The notes beneath the pieces were generated by a model. That model had not been told where the DNA came from. It saw only the letters and a list, made by a program, of their open reading frames with translations, and did no database searches. The position numbers and the translations under genes are program-made. Below are positions 57,701-64,000 of a stretch of 64,000 bases of DNA, piece after piece. The stretch's first letter is position 1; each line of letters starts with the position of its first letter. Origin of the DNA: RGDT01 sp964630925 (GTDB lineage Bacteria; Planctomycetota; Planctomycetia; Gemmatales; Gemmataceae); assembly GCA_964630925.1 (NCBI GenBank), contig CAZVZK010000007.1:1-64000 (forward strand), read 5' to 3'.

Positions 57701-59107
57701 GTCGATGGACAGGCCGTCGGGGTCGTCGGCCATCGCCAGGGTGAACTTCTCCGCGTCCAGCTCCCACGCCTTGCCCTTGTAGGCGATGCGTACCAGCCGA
57801 CCGCCCTTGGCCGTCAGCTCGACCTCGGGGTCGTCCGTCTCGACACGCACCTCGCCCGCCGGCGTGCGCAGCACCACGACGACGGCCGCCAACGCTGCTA
57901 CGGCCGCGAGCGCCGCCGCGACCCACCCCCACCGGCCACGCCGGGGCGGCGGACGCACCTCGCCTCGGGCGATGCGATCCAGCTCGGCGGCCACATCGGC
58001 GGCGGATTCTGGCCGGCGGGCCGGGGCCTTCTCTAAGAGTCGCATCACCAGGGCCGACAGCGCCGGCGGCGCGTCGCGCGGCGGCTCGGGGCGGTCCGCC
58101 GCCACGGCCAGGAGCGTCGAGAGGACGTCCCTGCCGCCGAATGGCGACTCGCCGGTGCAGAGGGCGTAGAGGACGCAGCCGAGCGAGAAGAGGTCGGCCC
58201 GCGCGTCCACCTCGCCGCCGTTGACCTGCTCCGGGGCCATGTACGCCGGCGTCCCCACGACCGCGCCCTGCTGCGTCAGCGAGGGGTCGGCGCCGGACGT
58301 GCCCCGCGCCAGGCCGAAGTCGAGGATCTTGGCGCGCCCCTCAGAGCCCTCCAGCCAGATGTTCGCAGGCTTGATGTCGCGGTGGACCATGCCGACGGCG
58401 TGCGCCGCGGCAAGGCCCCGCGCCACCTCCGCGCCCAGCCGCAACACCTCGGCCAGCGGCAGAGGGCCGCGTTTCAGGCGGGCGTCCAGCCCCTCGCCGT
58501 CGAGCAGCTCCATCGCCAGGAACGGCACGCCGCGGTCCTCGCCCACCTGGTAGATGGTGACCACGTTGTCGTGCTTCACCTTCGCCGCCGAACGCGCCTC
58601 GCGGAGGAACCGCGCCTTCGCCGTCGCGCTCGCCGCCACCTCCGGCAGCATCGCCTTCAGCGCCACCCTCCGGCCCAGCGTCGGGTCCTCCGCCAGGAAC
58701 ACGACCCCCATCCCGCCGGCCCCCAACACCTCTAGCACGCGGTACGGCCCAAGCCAGCCCAGCTCGCCCGCCCCACGGGCCGGGGCCAGGAAGTCGTACG
58801 GCACCGCCCCCACCAGCGACGGCACGCCGGTCGGCGGCAGGGTGGCGTCGTCCGAGGCCGAGCGGCTCTCCGCCGCCGGCAGGCGCTTCATCCGCTCGAT
58901 CACGCGCGACACGGCCTCGGTGGCCCCGCCCTCGTGCCGGCCACGCAGGGCTTCCGTCACCTCGTCGTCGGCCCGCAGCGTCCGCATCGCGTGGAGGCAC
59001 GAGGGGCATTGGCCGACGTGCTCCTCGACCCGGCGGGCGTCCTCCTCGGACAAGCTCCCCAGCAGGAACGACGACAGCTCCAGGGCGTTCGGGCAGACGG
59101 CGTGCAT
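54755..59107 (-). CDS. Ser/Thr protein kinase with N-terminal anti-sigma-type zinc motif and C-terminal WD40 propellers
   Basis: A 1450-residue protein. Residues ~1-45 hold the zinc-binding anti-sigma pattern (LGSLSEEDARRVEEHVGQCPSC; His 30, Cys 34, Cys 37). The kinase domain (~120-380) has GAGGMGVVF, Lys 151 in RRVALKAM, HRDIKPAN (241-248) and DFGLAR. A transmembrane helix lies at ~393-412. The outer ~900 residues form about two WD40 propellers (many repeats like LASASQDGTVRLWDVASGKG). It follows an ECF sigma gene by 75 bases, so the zinc motif probably binds that sigma factor and the propellers sense a signal outside. Regulation of sigma by phosphorylation is inferred. Confidence 0.93.
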   Translation of the reverse strand: MHAVCPNALELSSFLLGSLSEEDARRVEEHVGQCPSCLHAMRTLRADDEVTEALRGRHEGGATEAVSRVIERMKRLPAAESRSASDDATLPPTGVPSLVGAVPYDFLAPARGAGELGWLGPYRVLEVLGAGGMGVVFLAEDPTLGRRVALKAMLPEVAASATAKARFLREARSAAKVKHDNVVTIYQVGEDRGVPFLAMELLDGEGLDARLKRGPLPLAEVLRLGAEVARGLAAAHAVGMVHRDIKPANIWLEGSEGRAKILDFGLARGTSGADPSLTQQGAVVGTPAYMAPEQVNGGEVDARADLFSLGCVLYALCTGESPFGGRDVLSTLLAVAADRPEPPRDAPPALSALVMRLLEKAPARRPESAADVAAELDRIARGEVRPPPRRGRWGWVAAALAAVAALAAVVVVLRTPAGEVRVETDDPEVELTAKGGRLVRIAYKGKAWELDAEKFTLAMADDPDGLSIDLPDGGEPFVLKRGGKGVVRITRKRVELPPPPKKDCRVPLDALALKMFPGAAELAGEGDTSRATPELVGMLGDARFRIRGFAGVPCYSPDGKQLAVPCDNEVRVFDAPTGHLLRVVRGHSNRVFRVAYSADGKTMATASWDSEAKVWDAATGGLRRTLPTRNGNGVPALALSADGKRLATSGPDGKVSLWDLADGKGLSLEGHARHVWSLAFSPDGKLLASVSTDQKVIVWRVEGGKALRELEHVGTSLPSTAAFSPDGSTLAVGTDSGLSLWDAKSFKLIRRDETPAACLGFRADGRALMTGRTGCESDATSFRLWDPDGKELCRGSLPGRGGFAQMALSPDGVSVACVFEYEPAVRVWDVKSGKLRPLEPGHAQAIYGVSFSRDGAFVAAGGRDNTIRLWGAADGRQIRTLVGHTGAVRRVAFSPDGQHLASASQDGTVRLWDVASGKGVWKFEGHAGRVNGVAFSPDGKLIASSAEDKTVRLWDVAARAELPRKWVCGELAWGVAFSPDGKSVAAASLDKNAHVWNVSTGALQRRLEHPAMVGAVAFLPDGEHLATGSHDGRVRVWSLADGKTEKVLPGRASELFGIDVSRDGRIIAASGLDGQAHVWDVGASPPARQSFRLARFGEWIHAVAFSPEGRHLAVDGGDGTVRILRLMPPGEGKPPGLPRPLPAITVIRGFAGALGGVMRVAFSQDGKVVMAGDQGTARGWEAGTGKPMFAAKHPGTVMRLCPTPDGRHLATLCNDRGLRIWDLRTGGLVRKLPGRYEFDGSLEIDSGSGVVTACTWPDGAVVQADLRTGVGLRRFVPSSTAAYFGLLPGGRMFGCDPNQGPTTPAVFDLKTTRAVRSFGGLSWVRAVAVSPDGRFGAVVGGGSGSEEVGHNVHFGVRCYDLQSGVELWRREPNQFTLWVCAFSPDGKLAAVGGDDRTVRLYVTADGEEVGFIEHARSVYGVAFSPDGKAILTGDVGGNVRLWKLPDFGKR

Positions 59108-59182
59108 GGCGGCTCCACGTCGCGGGCGGATTCGGGCTCGCCATGTCCTACGCGCGCGGCCCGAGGAATCTGACGCGCCTTT

Positions 59183-59722
59183 TCAAAGATCCTCCCGCAG
59201 CCGCCGCAGCACCCGGCTCCGGGCCGCGTACACCGCCGCCGCCGACAGCCCCAGCTCGGCCCCCACCTCGGCGGCGGGTCTCTCGTTGACGGCGGTCTCC
59301 CAGAAGGCGCGCCAGGTGGTGTCGGCGAACTCGGCTCGCATCAGCTCCAGCGCCCGGCCAACGAGCACGCGCCGCGCCTCGCCCTCCTCCACCTCCCCCA
59401 GGTCGTCCGCCGGGTCGGCCACGTCCGGCAGCGGCGCGGTCACGGGGGCGGTCCGCCGCCGGGCCGTCGCCCAGGTGTTGCGCACCACCGTCCACAGCCA
59501 GCCGCGGAAGCGCCGCCCGCCGTCGTAGCGGAAAACCGGCAGCTTGCGCAGCAGCAGGGTGTACACGTCCTGCACCAGGTCGGCCGCGTCCTCGTCGCGC
59601 TCGCCGAGGCGGCGCGTCCAGACGAACAGCAGGGGCGTGTACAGCTCAACGAACCGCGCCCACGCCTCGGCGTCGTGGGGGGACCGCAGACGCTCCAGCA
59701 GGCTGGCGGGCGTCCTCGTCAC
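59183..59722 (-). CDS. ECF-type RNA polymerase sigma factor
   Basis: A 179-residue sigma factor with region 2 (WARFVELYTPLLFVWTRRLG; DAADLVQDVYTLLLRKLPVF; RRFRGWLWTVVRNTWA) and region 4 (AAEVGAELGLSAAAVYAARSRVLRRL). It should recruit RNA polymerase to its own regulon. The start is a GTG overlapping the stop of the DUF1553 gene by four bases (GTGA), so it is translationally coupled to it. The kinase with an anti-sigma-type motif follows. The trio is a plausible one-component-plus-kinase signalling unit. Confidence 0.92.
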   Translation of the reverse strand: MTRTPASLLERLRSPHDAEAWARFVELYTPLLFVWTRRLGERDEDAADLVQDVYTLLLRKLPVFRYDGGRRFRGWLWTVVRNTWATARRRTAPVTAPLPDVADPADDLGEVEEGEARRVLVGRALELMRAEFADTTWRAFWETAVNERPAAEVGAELGLSAAAVYAARSRVLRRLREDL

Positions 59723-62700
59723 TTGTTCAACACCTCGTCCAGGTTCAGGACGGTGCTAGCCAGCATCGTCCACGCCGCCAGCTCCGCCGGCCTCACCGCC
59801 GCCGGCGCCGCCGTCTCGCCGATCCTGATGAGCTTCGCCGCGGCCGCCTCGTCCTTCGCGTACTCCGCACGCAGGTCGGCCAATTCCCCGCGCAGCTCCT
59901 TCAGCTCATCGGCCGTCGGCGTCCGGCCCGTGGCGAGGCGGAACAGGTGGCCGATGCGGGCGTCGTCCTTCTCCTCCGCACCCAAGGCCCGCTGCGCCAG
60001 GACACGCGACGCCTCGACGTACTGCGGGTCGTTCAGGAGCAGGAGCGCCTGGAGCGGCGTGTTCGTCCGTTCGCGGCGCACCGTGCACGACTCGCGCGAC
60101 GGCGCGTCGAAGGTGGACATCTGCGGCGGCGGCGCCGTCCGCTTCCAGAACGTGTACACGCCGCGGCGGAACACCTTCTCCGCGCCCTTGTCGGCCACGA
60201 AGTTGGCGGTGTTGCTGGCGACATAGGCCACCGCCCGCCACAGGCCCGGCGGCTGCGGCGGCTTCACGCTCGGCCCACCCAGACGCTCCGTGAGGAGCCC
60301 GCTCACCGCCAACGCCTGGTCACGCAACACCTCGGCGTCGAGGCGGTGCCGCGGGCCGCGTGCCAGGAGGCGGTTCTCGGGGTCACGGGCCGCCAGCTCC
60401 TTCGTCTGCTTCGCCGACTGGCGGTAGGCCCGCGAGGTCACCAGGAGGCGGAACAGGTGCTTCACGTCCCAGCCCGACTCGCGGAATTCGACGGCGAGCC
60501 AGTCGAGCAGCTCGGGGTGCGAGGGCTGCTCGCCCTGGACGCCCAGGTCCTCCGCCGTCTTCGCCAGGCCGACGCCGAAGACCTGCTGCCAGTATCTGTT
60601 CACCGCCACGCGGGCCGTCAGCGGGTGTTCGGGCGACAGCAGCCATTCGGCCATCTCCAGCCGCGTCTTGATCGGCCTGGCGGGCCGGAGGAACGCGGGA
60701 ACGTCGCGGCCGACGGGGTCGCCGGGCTGGTCGTACTCGCCGCGCTTGAGGATGCGGGCCTGTCGCGGCGTCCCCGACTCGCGGTAAATGTACGTCACCG
60801 GCATGGCGGCGTTGATCGTCGTCTTGGCGGCAAACGCCGTGTTCAGCTCGGCCCGCAGCGGCGCCAGCGTCTCCTGCCCCTTCGCCCATGCGTGCTGGAT
60901 GAAGTGATCGCGCAGCTTCTTCTGCTGCTCCGCCGATCGCTTCTCACGCGGCGTGTTCACGAGCGCGGCGATGTCCGGCGGCAGGCCGGCACCCTTGGCC
61001 GCCGCCTGCACGCGCAGCCACGCCGTCAGCGTCTCGAAGCCGCCGCCGGCCTGGGGCGTCTGCGTCTCGATGCCGGCGTTGTCGAAGTACGCGGTGCCTC
61101 CGTGGACCGTGAAGGCGATGCCGTTGATCGCTGTCCCCGGCTTGATGCCGACCTGGGCGATGGGCACCTCCACACGCACCCACTTCCCCTTCTCCGGCAG
61201 AACGCCCATGCGGCGGCGCTCGGGGGACTTATCACGGCCCCAGGGGATGAGATTCTCGCCCCAGTAGGCGCGGTGATTCCACCCCGCCGTGTGCCACTGG
61301 ATCATGACCTCCTTCGCCGGCGAGGCGGCGTCGAGGTAGACGTGCGCGAAGAGCTTGTCGCCGGCCCCGGCGACGAGGGGCGGCGTGACGCCGGAGGTAA
61401 CGACCTGCCCCAGCTCGGCGGCGTGGACCTTCACCGCCTTCTTGCCGCGCTGCACCGGCGCATCGACCAGCGTCCACGGCAGGTTGGCCCCGCCCACCTC
61501 CTGCTTGCCGGCCGGGGCCGCGTCGTCGAACCAGACGTGGTCCGCCCGCCTGGGCTTCTCGTCCTCCCTGGCGTCGAGCGTGTCGTCGTACTTGAGCGTG
61601 GCCGCCTTGTCGGCGAGGCCCTTGCGGGCGGCGTCTAGCTTGGCGTCGGCGGCGGCGAGGAGACGCTGCTGTGAGGGCGTGGGGACGGCGACGGTGGGCG
61701 GGTGGCGGGCGGCGTTGCCGTCGAGAGGGCTGCCCTCCAGGCTGTTGAAGTAGGCGGACAGCGCGTAGAAGTCCTTCATCGTGACGGGGTCGTACTTGTG
61801 ATCGTGGCATTTGGCGCAGCCGACGGACAGGCCGAGCATGACGGTGCCGAAGGTGTCCACGCGGTCGTTGACGTTGCGGATGTGGATCTCCTCCGTGATC
61901 GAGCCGCCCTCGCTCGTCGTGATGTGCGCCCGGTTGAAGCCGGTGGCGACGAGGTTCTCCAGGTCCTCGCCGGGGAGGAGGTCGCCGGCGAGCTGCTCGG
62001 TGACGAAGGCCGAGTACGGCTTGTTGGCGTTGACGGCCCGGATGACCCAGTCGCGGTACGGCCACATCTCGCGGTAGTTATCGAGGTGCAGGCCGTGGGT
62101 GTCGCCGAAGCGGGCGAGGTCGAGCCAGAAGCGCCCGAGGTGCTCGCCGAAGCGTGGCGACGCGAGGAGGCGGTCCACGACCCGCTCGTAGGCGCCTGGC
62201 CGGGTGTCGGCGAGGAAGGCGTCCAGCTCCGCCGGCGTGGGCGGCAGGCCCGTGAGGTCGAGCGTCACGCGGCGCAGCAGCGCGTGCGGCGCCGCCTCGG
62301 GCGCGAACGAGAGTTTCTCCTTCGCCAGCCGGGCGAGGAGGAACCCGTCGATGGGATTCGAGGCGCCCACCCCGGCCGGGACCGCCGGACGCCTGGGCGC
62401 GACGAACGCCCAGTGCTCGGCGCGCGACGCGCCCTGCTCCACCCACTTGCGGAGCAGCGCGATCTGCGCGGCGGTGAGCTTCTTGCCGGTCTTGACGGGC
62501 GGCATGATCTTCTTGGGGTCGTCGGGCGCCAGGCGGCGGAGCAGCTCCTCGGTATCGATCTTGCCGGCCACGTCGAGGCGGAGGCCGCCCTTGCGGGCCT
62601 TGGCGTCGGGGCCGTGGCAGGAGAAGCAATTCTCCGCGAGGATGGGGCGGATGTCGCGTCCGAAGTCGGCCTTGGCGGGCATCGGGCCGTCGGCGCTGAG

Positions 62701-62748
62701 GGTCGGGGCGAGCGCGAGGGCCAGCGCGAGGGGTGCGAAGCGGAGCAT
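59719..62748 (-). CDS. Exported PSCyt1-DUF1549-DUF1553 protein
   Basis: A 1009-residue planctomycete-type protein with a signal peptide (PLALALALAPTLSA). A cytochrome-like PSCyt1 domain follows (DIRPILAENCFSCHGPDAKA; the CxxCH near residue 45). Then come DUF1549 (RRVTLDLTGLPPTPAELDAF; GCAKCHDHKYDP) and DUF1553 in the last third (SPEHPLTARVAVNRYWQQVF; RRERTNTPLQALLLLNDPQY). The order is standard. It starts a leftward unit whose next gene is a coupled ECF sigma factor. The start was set by the signal peptide; upstream codons in the open frame overlap the divergent MFS gene. Confidence 0.93.
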   Translation of the reverse strand: MLRFAPLALALALAPTLSADGPMPAKADFGRDIRPILAENCFSCHGPDAKARKGGLRLDVAGKIDTEELLRRLAPDDPKKIMPPVKTGKKLTAAQIALLRKWVEQGASRAEHWAFVAPRRPAVPAGVGASNPIDGFLLARLAKEKLSFAPEAAPHALLRRVTLDLTGLPPTPAELDAFLADTRPGAYERVVDRLLASPRFGEHLGRFWLDLARFGDTHGLHLDNYREMWPYRDWVIRAVNANKPYSAFVTEQLAGDLLPGEDLENLVATGFNRAHITTSEGGSITEEIHIRNVNDRVDTFGTVMLGLSVGCAKCHDHKYDPVTMKDFYALSAYFNSLEGSPLDGNAARHPPTVAVPTPSQQRLLAAADAKLDAARKGLADKAATLKYDDTLDAREDEKPRRADHVWFDDAAPAGKQEVGGANLPWTLVDAPVQRGKKAVKVHAAELGQVVTSGVTPPLVAGAGDKLFAHVYLDAASPAKEVMIQWHTAGWNHRAYWGENLIPWGRDKSPERRRMGVLPEKGKWVRVEVPIAQVGIKPGTAINGIAFTVHGGTAYFDNAGIETQTPQAGGGFETLTAWLRVQAAAKGAGLPPDIAALVNTPREKRSAEQQKKLRDHFIQHAWAKGQETLAPLRAELNTAFAAKTTINAAMPVTYIYRESGTPRQARILKRGEYDQPGDPVGRDVPAFLRPARPIKTRLEMAEWLLSPEHPLTARVAVNRYWQQVFGVGLAKTAEDLGVQGEQPSHPELLDWLAVEFRESGWDVKHLFRLLVTSRAYRQSAKQTKELAARDPENRLLARGPRHRLDAEVLRDQALAVSGLLTERLGGPSVKPPQPPGLWRAVAYVASNTANFVADKGAEKVFRRGVYTFWKRTAPPPQMSTFDAPSRESCTVRRERTNTPLQALLLLNDPQYVEASRVLAQRALGAEEKDDARIGHLFRLATGRTPTADELKELRGELADLRAEYAKDEAAAAKLIRIGETAAPAAVRPAELAAWTMLASTVLNLDEVLNK

Positions 62749-62853
62749 GGCGGGAGCGTCCTCGTGGAGGCGGGATAGATACAGGATACCCCCTCCTGGG
62801 CCGCAGGACAATCGTCTTGCCCGCCGCGGCGCCGGGGTGGTACTCTCCCGCCC

Positions 62854-64000
62854 ATGCGCACCGCCTTCCCATCCCGCACCCTTTGCCTCGTCTCCCTGGC
62901 CAGCCTCGGCTGGGCCGCCGGCGCCGGCCTGCTCCTGTCCCTCGCCCCCGTGTGGATGCACGCCGCCGGGGCGTCCCCCGCCGCCATCGGCCTGAACACG
63001 GCACTGTACTACCTCGGCGTCGCCGCCGCTTCGCCCTTCGTCCCGGCGCTGATGCGCCGGCACGGGCGGCTCTGCGTCATCGGCGGCATGCTCCTTGATG
63101 CGTTCACGACGGCGTGCTTCCCGCTCGTCACCGGCGAGCCGGCGTGGCACGCCCTGCGCCTCCTCGGCGGGGTCGGCACGGCGTTCAGCCTCATCCCGAT
63201 GGAGACGCGCATCAACCACAACGCCGCCCCGGAGCATCGCGCCCGCGACTTCGCCGCCTACGCCTTCTGCGTGGCGCTGGGCATCGGGATCGGCTCGGGG
63301 CTGGCGTTACCGCTGCACGCCGCCCTGCCCCGCCTCACGTTCGCCCTCGGCGGGCTGGTGACGCTGCTGGCCGTCGTGCCGGCGTGGGCGGGGATGCCGG
63401 CGGGCGTCGAGCAGAAAGAAACGGGGCCGGGGGCGCCTGTCGCCTGGTGGCGGCACTCACTGAGCTTCGCGACGGCGTGGGTGCAGGGCTTCCTCGAGGG
63501 CGGCACGTTCGCGTTCCTCGCCCTCTATCTGCTGGCACGCTGGCATTCGGAGGCGCTCGCGGGCGTGCTGACGGGCGCGATGTTCGCAGGCGTGGTGGCG
63601 GCCCAGCTCCCCGTCGGCTGGCTGGCGGACCGTCTCGGGCGCCGGCGCATCCTGATGGCGTGCCATGGGCTTCTGCTGTCCGGGCTGATCCTCGTGCCGC
63701 TCACGCCGTGGACGGCCCTGGCGGGCGTGGAATTGCTCATCGTCGGGGCCGCGTGCGGGGCCATGTACCCGCTGGGGCTGGCGCTGCTGGGCGAGCGCCT
63801 GCCTGCGTCGGCGCTGGGGGAGGCCAACGCCTACTACCTCGCGGCGAATTGCGCGGGCAGCCTGCTGGGGCCGCTGGTGATCGGCTGGGCGGTGAGCTTG
63901 GCGGGGCTATCAGCGCTCTTCGTCGTCGGTGCGGCGGCGCTGCTGCTGGCGATATCGGCCGCGCTCCTGCCGACGGCGGTGATTGAGGCCGGGAATGAGG
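62854..64000 (+). CDS. MFS transporter, truncated by the window edge
   Basis: At least 382 residues with no stop before the window ends. It starts MRTAFPSRTLCLVSLASLG and has about 12 hydrophobic segments, the last ending ALLLAISAALLPTAV. MFS-like loop motif GWLADRLGRRRILM lies after the seventh helix. It resembles YcaD/YfkF-type transporters (LALYLLARWHSEALAG). The gene is divergent from the DUF1549/DUF1553 gene with a 105-base gap. Only a few C-terminal residues are probably missing. Confidence 0.88.
   Translation, partial: MRTAFPSRTLCLVSLASLGWAAGAGLLLSLAPVWMHAAGASPAAIGLNTALYYLGVAAASPFVPALMRRHGRLCVIGGMLLDAFTTACFPLVTGEPAWHALRLLGGVGTAFSLIPMETRINHNAAPEHRARDFAAYAFCVALGIGIGSGLALPLHAALPRLTFALGGLVTLLAVVPAWAGMPAGVEQKETGPGAPVAWWRHSLSFATAWVQGFLEGGTFAFLALYLLARWHSEALAGVLTGAMFAGVVAAQLPVGWLADRLGRRRILMACHGLLLSGLILVPLTPWTALAGVELLIVGAACGAMYPLGLALLGERLPASALGEANAYYLAANCAGSLLGPLVIGWAVSLAGLSALFVVGAAALLLAISAALLPTAVIEAGNE

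Overview
The window is GC-rich DNA that most likely comes from a planctomycete of the family Gemmataceae. The evidence is the mix of families. There are two PSCyt/DUF1549/DUF1553 proteins, a DUF1501 protein, two short proteins with the TIGR02996 repeat-companion domain typical of Gemmata relatives, a Tyr/Cys-rich exported protein, a giant Ser/Thr kinase with WD40 repeats beside an ECF sigma factor, and several exported HEAT, TPR and WD40 proteins. No prophage, CRISPR array, rRNA operon or recognisable transposase is visible. One tRNA gene, tRNA-Arg(CCG), is present.

Layout. 0-8.5 kb: S9 peptidase, CsbD-like protein, phosphoglucomutase, MFS transporter, DUF4149-like membrane protein, Tat-exported protein and a caspase-like protein. 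8.6-15.7 kb: exported TPR metallopeptidase, MazG-like protein, large membrane protein, ABC ATPase and a small exported protein. 15.7-25.1 kb: HEAT/CxxCH protein, then a tight galE-HEAT-phosphotransferase-AAA operon, a ParDE/RelBE-like toxin-antitoxin pair running into an enolase-like gene, and an NHL lipoprotein. 25.2-32.2 kb: coiled-coil protein, DUF1508-like protein, DUF1549/DUF1553 protein, twin TIGR02996 proteins and an M28 peptidase. 32.2-46.2 kb: frameshifted TPR-CHAT gene, nucleoside hydrolase, trpD, lexA with a GAAC-N4-GTTC operator, a 1539-residue TPR protein with a degenerate CHAT-like end, a divergent kinase-pseudokinase-PilZ protein and the tRNA. 46.6-54.7 kb: Tyr/Cys-rich exported protein, a peroxiredoxin whose peroxidatic position is an in-frame TGA (probable selenocysteine), zinc-ribbon/WD40 protein, and a leftward run encoding KDPG aldolase, a membrane protein, KDG kinase and NAD(P)H-hydrate epimerase, preceded by DUF1501. 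54.7-64 kb: the WD40 kinase with an N-terminal anti-sigma-type zinc motif, ECF sigma factor, a PSCyt1-DUF1549-DUF1553 protein, and a truncated MFS gene at the right edge.

The most unusual signals are four. (1) A candidate selenoprotein peroxiredoxin. (2) A ~203-bp full-length foldback element sitting in frame inside a phosphotransferase gene. (3) Five intergenic palindromes of the same architecture (arms built from short repeated words, each with a different word) plus a second family of palindromes sharing core sequence. (4) A cluster of caspase-clan (CHAT/caspase-like) proteins in intact, frameshifted and apparently inactivated states, one of them divergent from a double kinase.

Coordinates of start codons were chosen from signal peptides, ribosome binding sites and family length; alternatives are given where the choice is uncertain.
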